DNA of 56,707 bases. It comes from a virus. The notes beneath the pieces were generated by a model, which saw only the letters and a list, made by a program, of their open reading frames with translations, had not been told where the DNA came from and searched no databases. The stretch covers positions 1 to 56,707 of the IMG/VR virus record IMGVR_UViG_3300041409_000548, one strand, 5' to 3'. The position numbers were made by a program, and so were the translations under genes. Position 1 is the stretch's first letter; each line of letters opens with the position of its first letter. Of the stretch, positions 23,497 to 31,778 are shown in pieces.

Positions 23497-24441
23497 ATGG
23501 CCACCCCCCCATGCACCTTCACGTCCGAGCAGGAAGCCGAGATCGTCGCCCGGTACCAGTCGGGCGGAACGATCAAGGAGATCGCCGCTTCTGTCGGCAC
23601 CGGCCGGAGGCCCGTTGTCCGGCTGCTGCGGCTCCACGAGGTCTACGACCCCGACCGGCCCTCCGTCCCGAGCCGGTACAGCGATGTGCAGAAGCGCGAG
23701 ATGGCCGAGCAGTACGCCGCCGGTGCCGGGCTGAAAGCCGTCGCAGATGCCTTCGGCTGCACGGACGGGCACGTCCTGCGCATCCTCCATACCCGAGGCG
23801 TCCAGATGCGTCCGGCGCGGCGACCGGTTGCACGGTCCCGTTTCACGCCCGAGCAGGAGTCCGAGATGGCCGAGCGGTACGCAGACGGGGCCACCTGCGC
23901 GGCCCTGGCCCGTGAGTACGGGTGCTCCGTCAACCCGATCCGCAGGGTGCTCGTCGGGCAAGGCGTGTACGAGGGGTCGCGGTTCCGCCGTGGTGCGGGG
24001 TACACCCGGGGCCAGAAACGGCAGATGGCCGAGCGTTATGAGGCCGGGGCGAGCATCGCGGCGATCGCCAAGGAGTTCGGGTCGAACGGGAACACCGTGT
24101 GGAAGATCCTCACCCACGCCGGCGTCGAGATGCGGGACAACGCATGGCGCGGTGGCCGGGTCAGGGCGACCGGCGGCTACATCGCGGTGGCAGTCGATCG
24201 GGACGACCCGCTGGCGGTCGCGATGGCGAACGTCACGGGCTACGTGCTGGAGCACCGCCTGGTGATGGCGCGCTCGCTCGGGCGGGCACTCACGAAGACC
24301 GAGACGGTCCATCACGTCAACGGCATCCGTACCGATAACCGCCTGGAGAATCTGCAACTCAGGCAGGGCCGACACGGCAAGGGAGTGAGGACCGTATGTC
24401 TGGACTGCGGATCGTCGAATGTGGGCCACGCCGACATCTGA
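23497..24441 (+). CDS. HNH homing endonuclease with four tandem helix-turn-helix units
   Basis: The 314-residue protein has four related segments of about 45 residues. Each has an aromatic/Thr-x-x-Q lead, a 'MAERY/EIVARY' helix, a 'G..I..IA..FG' helix-turn-helix and a closing 'ILHTRGVQM/VLVGQGVY' helix (starts at about residues 8, 60, 112, 166). The C-terminal 100 residues are an HNH_3-like nuclease with 'HRLVMARSLGRALTKTETVH', 'HVNGIRTDNRLENLQL' and a final Cys pair. The gene lies alone among virion genes and is followed by a hairpin, as expected for a free-standing homing endonuclease. The target may be the equivalent locus in related phages. Confidence 0.85.
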   Translation: MATPPCTFTSEQEAEIVARYQSGGTIKEIAASVGTGRRPVVRLLRLHEVYDPDRPSVPSRYSDVQKREMAEQYAAGAGLKAVADAFGCTDGHVLRILHTRGVQMRPARRPVARSRFTPEQESEMAERYADGATCAALAREYGCSVNPIRRVLVGQGVYEGSRFRRGAGYTRGQKRQMAERYEAGASIAAIAKEFGSNGNTVWKILTHAGVEMRDNAWRGGRVRATGGYIAVAVDRDDPLAVAMANVTGYVLEHRLVMARSLGRALTKTETVHHVNGIRTDNRLENLQLRQGRHGKGVRTVCLDCGSSNVGHADI

Positions 24442-24456
24442 CGCCCGTCTGCCGAG

Positions 24457-24488
24457 AGGCCCCGTCGCACAACGCGGCCGGGCCTTTC
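24457..24488 (+). terminator. Hairpin terminator after the homing endonuclease
   Basis: AGGCCC at 24457-24462 pairs with GGGCCT at 24480-24485, and TTTC follows. The stem is short but stands directly after the homing endonuclease stop. It could limit read-through of that gene, or mark the right edge of the inserted element. Confidence 0.5.
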
Positions 24489-24511
24489 GCATGTCCGGGG
24501 CTGGACGCCTG

Positions 24512-25051
24512 ATGGCGCTCAGCCTCGCGCAGGGCGCGCAGATGGTCGCGGACCCCGGCTACCAGGCCCGCATCCGGGCCGCGATGGTTCGCGCGGCGAT
24601 CGCCGTGTCGACGGAGCCGATCGGCTCGTTCTCCGGGAACGTGTGGCAGAAGCGCCGACAGTGCGCCAACCAGATCATCAACAACCCCGACTCGAAGCTG
24701 CCGTCGTTCCTGGCCGCGGTCTCGGCGGACCCGAACACCTCGCTGTCGTGGTTCGCGCCGGTGGAGATCGCCTCTTCGACGGGCGCGAACCCGATCGTCA
24801 TCACCACGACGGCGTCGCACGGCTACGTCAACGGCGACGTGGTGGAGATCATCGGCCACCAAACGAACACCCAGGCCAACGGCGTGTGGTCGGTGACGAA
24901 CCTGACGGCGACGACGTTCTCGATCCCGACGGACGGCAACGGCACGGGCGGCGCGACGGGCATGGCGATGAAGCAGATCACCGACTCGGACCTGGTGTTC
25001 ACCGTCAACTCTGTGTTCTCGGCTGCGGCCGGGATCTTGACGACGGATTGA
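24512..25051 (+). CDS. Structural protein with phage β domain
   Basis: The 179-residue protein has a helical N-terminal half ('LAQGAQMVADPGYQARIRAA', 'WQKRRQCANQIINNPDSKLP') and a second half with 'ITTTASHGYVNGDVVEIIGH' followed by 'NGVWSVTNLTATTFSIPT', a β domain that recurs in phage structural proteins. The chosen ATG has no strong ribosome-binding site; GTG/ATG codons further upstream lie in the hairpin region. A virion role is likely, exact place unknown. Confidence 0.65.
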   Translation: MALSLAQGAQMVADPGYQARIRAAMVRAAIAVSTEPIGSFSGNVWQKRRQCANQIINNPDSKLPSFLAAVSADPNTSLSWFAPVEIASSTGANPIVITTTASHGYVNGDVVEIIGHQTNTQANGVWSVTNLTATTFSIPTDGNGTGGATGMAMKQITDSDLVFTVNSVFSAAAGILTTD

Positions 25052-25069
25052 CATGGGAGGTGATCGCCG

Positions 25070-25345
25070 GTGAGTGAGTTCGTCCCGTTCCCGGTGCCGC
25101 GCGGCCCGGAGGACACGCCGCTGGTGCGCCCGGGTGTGGTGGACGTGTTCGGGACGAAGGTCGGCGTGTACGTGTGCTCGGGGTGTGGTGCCGCGATGCC
25201 GACCGGGGTGTGGTTCCACGAGACCGTCGTCGACGGCATGGTGACGGGGCTCGACGGGTACGCGGGCCCGGACGGTGAGCTGGTGCACCGGTGCGGTGAG
25301 GACGTCGAGGGCCGGCCGCCGTGGCTGCGTCAGGGTGGTGCCTGA
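25070..25345 (+). CDS. Small protein with zinc-knuckle centre
   Basis: The 91-residue protein starts at a GTG behind GGGAGGTG. It has 'VYVCSGCGAAMPTGVWFHET' in the middle and 'LVHRCGEDVEG' near the end. It lies in the cassette of structural genes. No family was recognised. Confidence 0.6.
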   Translation: MSEFVPFPVPRGPEDTPLVRPGVVDVFGTKVGVYVCSGCGAAMPTGVWFHETVVDGMVTGLDGYAGPDGELVHRCGEDVEGRPPWLRQGGA

Positions 25346-25794
25346 TGGCCACCCAGTATTCGATCAGCACGGGGTCGGTGGCGTTGGTGGCGGCTACGGC
25401 GAAGACGCTGATCGAGATCCCGACGGGTGCGACGGCGCCGTTCACGGTGGTCGGCCTGGATGTGTCGTTTTCCCACACGGCGGCGTCGTCGTGCGTTGTG
25501 GAGTGGGGCACGTTCACGACGACGGGTACGGGGACGACGGCGACGCCGTTGAAGATGGGCATGGATCAGGGTCCGGCGGCGGTCCTGGGCACGGTGAAGA
25601 TCAACGACACGGTGGAGCCCGCCGGTTTCGCGCGGGGCACCTTGCTGCACTGGTTCATTCCGTTGCCGGGCATGTTCTCGCTGCGTGAGCCGTATGCGCG
25701 GGAGTTGTACACGCCGCTGTCGACGAACCGGGCCCTGCGGTTGACGGCGGTGGCGGCGGGCAACGCGTCGGTGAACCTGATCATCGAGCAGTAG
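25345..25794 (+). CDS. β-rich structural protein
   Basis: The 149-residue protein begins 'MATQYSISTGSVALVAATAK' and is predicted to be mostly β strands, with 'APFTVVGLDVSFSHTAASSC' and 'LRLTAVAAGNASVNLIIEQ' at the end. Proteins of this type occur in actinophage structural regions. A decoration or head-fibre base role fits its place between the capsid and lectin-like genes, but this is inference. Confidence 0.6.
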   Translation: MATQYSISTGSVALVAATAKTLIEIPTGATAPFTVVGLDVSFSHTAASSCVVEWGTFTTTGTGTTATPLKMGMDQGPAAVLGTVKINDTVEPAGFARGTLLHWFIPLPGMFSLREPYARELYTPLSTNRALRLTAVAAGNASVNLIIEQ

Positions 25795-25796
25795 TC

Positions 25797-26564
25797 GTGA
25801 CGGTGCTGCGGAACAACTTCGACGGCGGGCCCGACGGGACGGTCATCACCACCGCCAACTCGGGGCAGGTGCCGGGTAACGACGCGTTCGACTTCGTGCA
25901 GCCGCAAGGCTCGGGCATGTCGATGCAGTTCGCGTCGGCGGCGGCCCTGGGCCGGGCCACCGCCGAGTACGTGATGAACATCGCCACGGCGGCGACGTCA
26001 GGCCAGCTGAACGTCATCTGGTCGACGTCGATGGGCTCGCAGACGCAGGTGTGGTGGCGCTACTACATGTACCTGGTGGCGCTGCCCACCGCCACGGCGA
26101 ACAACCCCACGATCTTCGAGATGGACAACGGCGCGGCGTACGGCGGCGTCCTGCTGATCAACAAGGCCACGAACTCGCTGCGGGTGGTGACAGGCTCCGG
26201 CGCGACGTCGACGTTCGCCACCGGCGCCGTGGCCCTGTCGGCGGGACGCTGGTACCGCATCGAGGGCCGGTACCAGGCCGGGACGGGCACCAGCGGCAGC
26301 TGCGACGTGAGGCTGTTCGACGAACCCGACGACGACACCCCCGCGGAGACGATTTCCCTGTCGGGCGTCAACATGGGCACCACCAGCGCGAACTCGTTCA
26401 CGTTCGGCTGGATCTTCAACGACGTCAACTATCCGCACATGTACATGTCGGGGTTGGAGCTGAACAACACGGACTGGCCGGGGCCGGCGCCGCCCCGGCT
26501 CGGCAAGGGCACCCCGGCGGGGAACCTGACGAACCCCGTCGCCATCCACCAGAGCTTGTTCTAG
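25797..26564 (+). CDS. Concanavalin A-like lectin/glucanase-fold protein
   Basis: The 255-residue protein has the strand pattern of a LamG/concanavalin A-like domain over nearly its whole length: 'QVWWRYYMYLVALP', 'PTIFEMDNGAAYGGVLLINK', 'LSAGRWYRIEGRYQAG' and 'NYPHMYMSGLELNNTDW'. Such domains bind sugars. It is the first of two lectin-like proteins placed before the connector genes, suggesting exposure on the virion surface and attachment to host glycans. Confidence 0.72.
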   Translation: MTVLRNNFDGGPDGTVITTANSGQVPGNDAFDFVQPQGSGMSMQFASAAALGRATAEYVMNIATAATSGQLNVIWSTSMGSQTQVWWRYYMYLVALPTATANNPTIFEMDNGAAYGGVLLINKATNSLRVVTGSGATSTFATGAVALSAGRWYRIEGRYQAGTGTSGSCDVRLFDEPDDDTPAETISLSGVNMGTTSANSFTFGWIFNDVNYPHMYMSGLELNNTDWPGPAPPRLGKGTPAGNLTNPVAIHQSLF

Positions 26565-26579
26565 GTCGGGGGGCGGGCG

Positions 26580-28796
26580 GTGCCGTCACCGATCCTGGGG
26601 CGCGGGCAGCCCATCCGGCCGTTTTTCGTCCGGTCGCCGTACGCGCTGGGGTCGGTGCGGTTCAACGCCGACGGGCAGGACTTCACGTCCACGTCGGCGC
26701 CACCGGCGACCCCGTACACGATCACCTGCTGGGGTCGTATCGCGGTCGACCGGAACGCGTTCCAGACGCTGTGGTGCGTGGACCCGAACAACACCACCGG
26801 GTCCTGCGCGATCCTGCAGGCGCAGGCCGACGGCACGACGATGAACCTCACCACCCTCACCGGTGAAGGCACCGACATCGTCGGCCCCAACATGGTCGTC
26901 GGGGACTGGTACAAGTTCGCCGTCACCCGTGCCGCCGGCACGATGGTCTTCTACTGGGGCACCGCCGCCGGTTCGCTGAGCTCGGGCACGGTGTCCGACT
27001 GGGTCACGCCGACGCAGGCCCCGACGACGTTCCGTGTCGGTGAGTCCAACTTCACCGCGGAGTGGCTGAACGGCAACGTGGCGGCGCTCAAGCACTGGTC
27101 GGCCACACTGACGCAGACCGAGGTCGAGGCCGAGCTCGCGCAGTACGACCCGGTGCGCCTGACGAACTTGGTGCGGTCGTATCCGCTGCAGATCGCGGAC
27201 CGGGTGGACCGTTCGGGTAACGGGCGTGACCTGTCCGTGACGGGTATGGGTGCGGTCGCGGAGGAGGGCCCGCCGATCCCGTCGGCTGTGGCCGGGGTGA
27301 CGCAGCTCGGCGACGCCGCCTTGGCGGTGACCGCGAGCTTGTCGGCGGATGCGTCGCCGACGCGGATGGCCGACGCGGCTCTCGCTGTGACCTCAGGCTT
27401 GTCCGCCGTAGCCACCCGTACGGCGGCCACCGATGCAGCCCTCGCGGTGACGGCCACCACCCCCGCGGCTGGGACCGTCACGGCGGCCGGCGGCGGGACC
27501 CTCGCGGCCACCGCGACCCTGACGGCTGCGGGAGCTACGACCGCGGCGACGGGCGCGGCACTGGCGACCACGGTCACGCTGGCCGCTGCGGACGCCGTGA
27601 CGGCTGTGGCCGCTGCCGCGGTGAACGTGACGGCGACACTGTCGGCCACCGCCGTGAAGACGGCGACCGTCGATGCGGCCTTGTCGGTGACGGCGGCGGC
27701 CACGGCGGTGGGTGGCCGGGCGACCGCGGCGGACGCTGCCCTGGCTGTGACGGCCGGGCTGGCGGCGGCGGGTTCGGTGCCGGTGACCGGTGCCGCCGCG
27801 CTGGCCGTCACCGTGTCCCTCGCGGCGGCGGGGACGCGGACGGCTGCGGTGGACGCGCCGTTCACGGCGGTCGCGGCGGCCTCGGCGGCCGGGTTCTCCA
27901 CCTTGCCCGGCGCCGCCGTACTGGCCGTGTCCGCGGGTTTGTCCGCGGCCGGTGTGCGCGCGGCGGGTGCGGATGCGGCGCTGACCGTCTCCGCCACGCT
28001 CGCGGCGGCAGCGACCCGCACAGCGGCGGCCGGGGCGGCGACCGCCGTCACTGCCGTCCTGTCCGCAGCCGGCGCCGGGACGTTCACCGGCCAGGCGCCG
28101 GTGGCCGTGGTGGCCACCCTCGCGGCCACGGCTGCGGTCACCGACGTGGCCACGGCCACTCTGGCGGCCACCGTGTCCCTGTCGGCTGCCGGTCTGGCGG
28201 TCCGCCCGGGTGACGCGGCCCTCACGGTGTCGGCGGGGCTGGCCGCGTCGGCCACCGCGTCGGCGCTGGCCACGGCTGCGCTGGCGGTGGCCGCCAGCCT
28301 GGCGGCCACCGGCACGTACGTGGCCGCGGCCGGGGCGGCGTTGGTCGTGACGGCGACGCGGACGGCGGCGGCGAACCCGACCGGCGTGGCCGTGTTCACC
28401 GTGACCGCGACCCTCGCGACTACGGGTGTCCGCACCGCACCGGCCGACGCCGCGCTCACCGTCACGGCCACCCGGGCCGCGGCTGCGGCGCTCACCCTGC
28501 CAGGCGCCGCGGCCCTCACCGTCACCGCCACCACCACCGCAGGCGCCACCCGCGGCTCCACCGCGGGCGCGGCCCTCACCGTCACGGTCACCCTCACCGC
28601 CACCGGGACCACCGGGTCCCCCGGCGTGATGGACGTGGCGACAGTTCTCCGCGCCGGGATCGTCGTCGTCGCGACAGCCAGGGCGGCCACGGCGGCGGCC
28701 ACGGCCCCCACGGCCACGGTCACCGCCGTGACCGGCCTGGGGTACCCGGCGATGACACCGGCCACCCCAGGCCGCCCGACGATCAGGGAGGTGTAG
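26580..28796 (+). CDS. Lectin-fold protein with 22 tandem 20-residue repeats
   Basis: The 738-residue protein has an N-terminal LamG-like domain (about 20-240: 'TPYTITCWGRIAVDRNAFQT', 'VVGDWYKFAVTRAAG', 'EWLNGNVAALKHWSATLTQT'). A repeat region (245-682) of about 22 units with consensus 'DAALAVTATLSAAGTRTAAA' follows, then a short C-terminal tail. The repeats contain almost only Ala, Val, Thr, Gly, Ser and Leu and would form a regular β-type rod. The likely form is a long fibre with a sugar-binding head. It precedes the connector genes, so it may be a head fibre. Confidence 0.75.
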   Translation: MPSPILGRGQPIRPFFVRSPYALGSVRFNADGQDFTSTSAPPATPYTITCWGRIAVDRNAFQTLWCVDPNNTTGSCAILQAQADGTTMNLTTLTGEGTDIVGPNMVVGDWYKFAVTRAAGTMVFYWGTAAGSLSSGTVSDWVTPTQAPTTFRVGESNFTAEWLNGNVAALKHWSATLTQTEVEAELAQYDPVRLTNLVRSYPLQIADRVDRSGNGRDLSVTGMGAVAEEGPPIPSAVAGVTQLGDAALAVTASLSADASPTRMADAALAVTSGLSAVATRTAATDAALAVTATTPAAGTVTAAGGGTLAATATLTAAGATTAATGAALATTVTLAAADAVTAVAAAAVNVTATLSATAVKTATVDAALSVTAAATAVGGRATAADAALAVTAGLAAAGSVPVTGAAALAVTVSLAAAGTRTAAVDAPFTAVAAASAAGFSTLPGAAVLAVSAGLSAAGVRAAGADAALTVSATLAAAATRTAAAGAATAVTAVLSAAGAGTFTGQAPVAVVATLAATAAVTDVATATLAATVSLSAAGLAVRPGDAALTVSAGLAASATASALATAALAVAASLAATGTYVAAAGAALVVTATRTAAANPTGVAVFTVTATLATTGVRTAPADAALTVTATRAAAAALTLPGAAALTVTATTTAGATRGSTAGAALTVTVTLTATGTTGSPGVMDVATVLRAGIVVVATARAATAAATAPTATVTAVTGLGYPAMTPATPGRPTIREV
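27312..28625 (+). repeat. 60-bp coding tandem repeats (22 units)
   Basis: The region encodes successive 20-residue units with a hydrophobic 'ALAVTA' core strand. One unit is two residues short, so the total is 438 codons. DNA identity between units is moderate, so the array is old rather than freshly expanded. Base bias in these repeats opens long antisense reading frames, which are not real genes. Confidence 0.85.
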
Positions 28797-28798
28797 CC

Positions 28799-29656
28799 GT
28801 GTCGTACGACGTGGGTGACCCGGCCCCCCTGGCCGTGAACACGCGAGACGCCGCCGGTGCCCTCGCGAACGCCGGTGCCGTCGTGTGCACGGTGACGCTG
28901 CCGGACCTGACCGTGGTCACCCCCAGCGTGACGAACGTGTCGACCGGCCTCTACACGGCGGCGTACACCATCGTCCAGCCGGGGCATCACACCGTCCGCT
29001 GGGTCGCCACCGGCCTGAACGCGGCCAGCGTGACGGACGTGTTCGATGCCCGGCCCTCACCGAACCCGATCCTGATGTCCCTCGACGACGCCCGCGCGAC
29101 ACTGAAACTGCCGTCGTCGGACCGGACGCGGGACGACGTGATCCGCGACTACATCGACGGCGTCACCCGTGTCATCGAGGACCACTGGGGGTCCGTTGTT
29201 CCCCGCACCTGGGTCGAGCAGTACGAACCCGGGACGCAGACCATCTCCCTGAACCACCAGCCCGTCATCTCCATCACGTCCGTGCTCGAGTACCGCGGCG
29301 CGGCCCCGTTCCCCCTGGACCCGGTCGCCACCCCGGACCTGTCGTCGGCGTTCTCCTACACGTACGACGCGGCGACGGGGACGATCGAGCGCCGCTCGGC
29401 TGGCGGCTACCCGATGCCGTTCTACGGGCAGGTGTGGGTCACGTACGTCGCCGGGGTGAGCATCATCCCGGGGAATGTGCTGCTGGCGGCGCGGGAGCTG
29501 CTGCGGCACCTGTGGCAGAACGGGCAGCAGGCCGGCCGCCCGCAGTTGGGCGGGATCCCGGGTGACGACAGCGTGTACACGCCCGCCGGGTACGCGGTGC
29601 CGCGGATGGTGTCGGGTCTGCTGGGTGATCCGCGTAAGGCACCCGGGTTCGCCTGA
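28799..29656 (+). CDS. Head-tail connector protein with N-terminal Ig-like domain
   Basis: The 285-residue protein has two parts. Residues 1-85 look like an Ig-type β domain ('AGALANAGAVVCTVTLPDLT', 'GHHTVRWVATGLNAASVTD'). Residues 90-285 match the HK97 gp6/head-tail adaptor type: 'LMSLDDARATLKLPSSDRTR', 'DYIDGVTRVIEDHWG', 'HQPVISITSVLEYRG', 'VWVTYVAGVSIIPGNVLLAA' and 'LLRHLWQNGQQAGRP'. It would join the portal to the tail. The GTG has GGGAGGTG upstream. It lies about 7 kb from the capsid gene, further than usual. Confidence 0.8.
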   Translation: MSYDVGDPAPLAVNTRDAAGALANAGAVVCTVTLPDLTVVTPSVTNVSTGLYTAAYTIVQPGHHTVRWVATGLNAASVTDVFDARPSPNPILMSLDDARATLKLPSSDRTRDDVIRDYIDGVTRVIEDHWGSVVPRTWVEQYEPGTQTISLNHQPVISITSVLEYRGAAPFPLDPVATPDLSSAFSYTYDAATGTIERRSAGGYPMPFYGQVWVTYVAGVSIIPGNVLLAARELLRHLWQNGQQAGRPQLGGIPGDDSVYTPAGYAVPRMVSGLLGDPRKAPGFA

Positions 29657-30126
29657 TGACGGGTCCGGTGCTCCCCCCGGGTAGTACGGCGCCGGGGGTG
29701 AAGCGGTGGCTGTTCGACCAGTTGACGGCGGCGGTGGCGCCGGTGCTGGTGGCGTGGAACGACCCGCTGGGCGCGGGCCCGGACGACCTGGTGATGGTCG
29801 GCGCGGTCCGCCGCACGATCCGGGTGGCCGCGCTGGTGGGCGGCGGCGGCGCGGGGTGGCTGCACGAGGAGTACACGGTCGAGGTGTACGTCGGGTCGGC
29901 CCGCGGCGGGGACAACCCGGTCGAGGCGGACACAGCCTGCGCGGCGCTCGTGGACACGGTCATCGCCGTCGTCCGCGCGGATCCGACGTGCGGCGGGCGG
30001 GTGCTGCGCGCGCGGCCCGGTGACCACGACCTGGAACCCCGACCGGCGCTGGCCGACAACGGTCCGGCGGTCCTCGGCTACATCACCGAGTGCACGGTCC
30101 CCATCGAGTGTTACGCCGCGATCTGA
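29656..30126 (+). CDS. Tail terminator / head-tail joining protein
   Basis: The 156-residue protein starts at an ATG overlapping the connector stop. Its outline, 'VKRWLFDQLTAAVAPVLVAW' then 'YTVEVYVGSARGGDNPVEAD' and 'AALVDTVIAVVRADPTCGGR', fits the tail terminator/minor tail protein family found before the tail tube gene. It would cap the tail tube and dock it to the connector. Confidence 0.72.
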   Translation: MTGPVLPPGSTAPGVKRWLFDQLTAAVAPVLVAWNDPLGAGPDDLVMVGAVRRTIRVAALVGGGGAGWLHEEYTVEVYVGSARGGDNPVEADTACAALVDTVIAVVRADPTCGGRVLRARPGDHDLEPRPALADNGPAVLGYITECTVPIECYAAI

Positions 30127-30138
30127 GGAGCGAGGGCA

Positions 30139-30360
30139 ATGTCGAAGACGTACCGCTACACCGGTGAGCCGGACCACTACTACCCCAGCCTGGGGATCCG
30201 GCCCGGGGCGAAGAGGGACGGGTACGACGGGGTCGAGTTCGAGTTCGACGAGAACCCGGACGAGTACCGCTTCACCGAGAAGGCCGCCGCCCCGAAGAGG
30301 GACAAGCCCGACGACACGTCGACCACCACTCCGGCAGCGCCGGACACCACGGAGGAGTAG
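30139..30360 (+). CDS. Small acidic protein before the tail tube gene
   Basis: The 73-residue protein begins 'MSKTYRYTGEPDHYYPSLGI', is rich in Asp and Glu and ends in a Thr/Pro-rich tail. Small proteins of this kind commonly precede the major tail gene in actinophages. No function is known. Confidence 0.68.
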   Translation: MSKTYRYTGEPDHYYPSLGIRPGAKRDGYDGVEFEFDENPDEYRFTEKAAAPKRDKPDDTSTTTPAAPDTTEE

Positions 30361-30363
30361 GCC

Positions 30364-31341
30364 ATGCCCCAGCCGTCGCTGCGGTCGTACATCGGCATCG
30401 GGAAGGAAACGACGCCCGGCACCGCCGTCGCGGCCACCCACTTCATCCCCGTGTCGACGATGACCCCGAAGGACGACATCACCTACCTCGTGGATCAGGG
30501 GATGCGCGGGTCGATGGTGTCGGAGTACGACACGATCGCGGGGGTGAAGGTCGCCACGTACGACTTCGACGGTGACGCGTTCCCCGACACGCTGGGGTTC
30601 CTCCTGACGGGGGTGCTGGGGGACCTGACGACGACCGGGGCGTCGGCGCCGTTCTCCCACGCGATGGCCGTGCTGAACACGGGCGATGCGCAGCCGCCCA
30701 GCTACACGATCTCCGACTACTACGCCATGACGGGGGCCGCGACGACGCGCCGGTACGCCGGGATGAAGTTCTCCGAGGTCGGGTTGAAGTGGGCCGCCGA
30801 CGGGCTGCTCACCTACTCGGCGAAGGCCACCGGCTACGCCAGTGCGACGGCGACGAACCCGACCCCCACCTACTCCGCGGTCACCCCGATGGCGGCGTGG
30901 ATCGGTGTCATCTCCATCGGCGGGTCCGTCGTGAACTATGTGACCGACGCGGAGTGCACCATCAAGCGCCCGGCGGATCCCATCCACACCGGCGACGGGT
31001 CGGCGGACCCGTACAAGATCTTCGCGGGGCCGGTGACGGTGGAGGGGAAGTTCACGGCGGTGATGGAGGACGACACCGAACTGACCCGGTACCTGACGAA
31101 CACGAAGCCGGCGCTGGACATGAGCTTTCAGCAGGGCGCGGCTGCCGCGTTGACGCAGGTGCTGCTGCACATGACGAAGTGCGCGTACACGGCGGCGGAG
31201 GTGGGCCGCGGCAAGGACTATGTGGAGATCTCGGTCACGTACAAGGGGCTGGCGAACACGACGGACGTGGGCGCGTCGGCCGGGTATTCGCCGATCAAGG
31301 CGACGCTGCAGAACGCGATCGCGGCGAGCGTGTACAAGTGA
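30364..31341 (+). CDS. Major tail tube protein
   Basis: The 325-residue protein matches actinophage tail tube subunits: 'RSYIGIGKETTPGTAVAATH' at the N-terminus, 'SMVSEYDTIAGVKVATYDFD', 'RYAGMKFSEVGLKWAADGLL' and 'VEGKFTAVMEDDTELTRYLT'. It would stack in rings to form the non-contractile tail. It comes before the chaperone and tape measure genes, the standard order. The absence of any sheath gene supports a siphovirus. Confidence 0.9.
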   Translation: MPQPSLRSYIGIGKETTPGTAVAATHFIPVSTMTPKDDITYLVDQGMRGSMVSEYDTIAGVKVATYDFDGDAFPDTLGFLLTGVLGDLTTTGASAPFSHAMAVLNTGDAQPPSYTISDYYAMTGAATTRRYAGMKFSEVGLKWAADGLLTYSAKATGYASATATNPTPTYSAVTPMAAWIGVISIGGSVVNYVTDAECTIKRPADPIHTGDGSADPYKIFAGPVTVEGKFTAVMEDDTELTRYLTNTKPALDMSFQQGAAAALTQVLLHMTKCAYTAAEVGRGKDYVEISVTYKGLANTTDVGASAGYSPIKATLQNAIAASVYK

Positions 31342-31778
31342 GCACCGTCGCCCAGTTGCCGCGCGGTCACACGGCGTTGCTGCGGGAGCCGGAGGACGTT
31401 CCGGAGCGGCTCCGCAGGCCGGTCAACGTCAGGACCGCGGAGGTGCTCGCGGCGCATCCGCAGCTCGCGGCGATGGCGGCCCGGGACGACACGGACGAGA
31501 TGTCGGAGGAGCAGCAGTTGGCGGCCCTCGGTGTCCTCGGGGTCATGTCGGAGATCAACGATCTGGCTGTGATCGCGTTCGTGGCGGACTGGTCGTTCCA
31601 CGCCGAGGACAGTGACGCGAAGTTGCCGGTGACGATGGAGTCGCTGATGGATCTGCCCGGGGACTGCTACGACGCGCTGCAGAAGGCCGTCGCGCCGCTG
31701 TACGGGCGGATGCAGACGAAGATGGCCGCGATGGGCCCGGATGGTGTGACGGACCCGGCTTCCCCTACTGGGCCCTGA
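31338..31778 (+). CDS. Tail assembly chaperone (gpG-like)
   Basis: The 146-residue protein begins at a GTGA overlap with the tail tube gene. It is helical and acidic ('VRTAEVLAAHPQLAAMAARD', 'ALGVLGVMSEINDLAVIAF'). By position it is the lambda gpG counterpart, which binds the tape measure during tail assembly. A slippery heptamer 40 bases before the stop should send part of the ribosomes into the next frame to make the longer gpGT-like form. Confidence 0.85.
   Translation: MSTVAQLPRGHTALLREPEDVPERLRRPVNVRTAEVLAAHPQLAAMAARDDTDEMSEEQQLAALGVLGVMSEINDLAVIAFVADWSFHAEDSDAKLPVTMESLMDLPGDCYDALQKAVAPLYGRMQTKMAAMGPDGVTDPASPTGP
31733..31739 (+). other. -1 ribosomal frameshift site GGGCCCG
   Basis: In the chaperone frame this reads as G GGC CCG, an exact X-XXY-YYZ slippery heptamer. 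A -1 slip moves the ribosome into the frame that runs to 31984. Such a shift between the two tail chaperone forms is conserved in almost all long-tailed phages. Only position, heptamer and downstream frame are seen here; efficiency cannot be judged. Confidence 0.8.

Noticed and set aside
27312-28625. Tandem array considered as a CRISPR
   Set aside because: There are no alternating constant repeats and unique spacers; the 60-bp period keeps one reading frame open and encodes degenerate 20-residue units.
26951-28990. 679-codon - strand open frame with regular Ala/Val/Thr repeats
   Set aside because: The repeats are the reverse reading of the + strand 60-bp repeats; the + strand frame has a lectin domain and a proper operon position.
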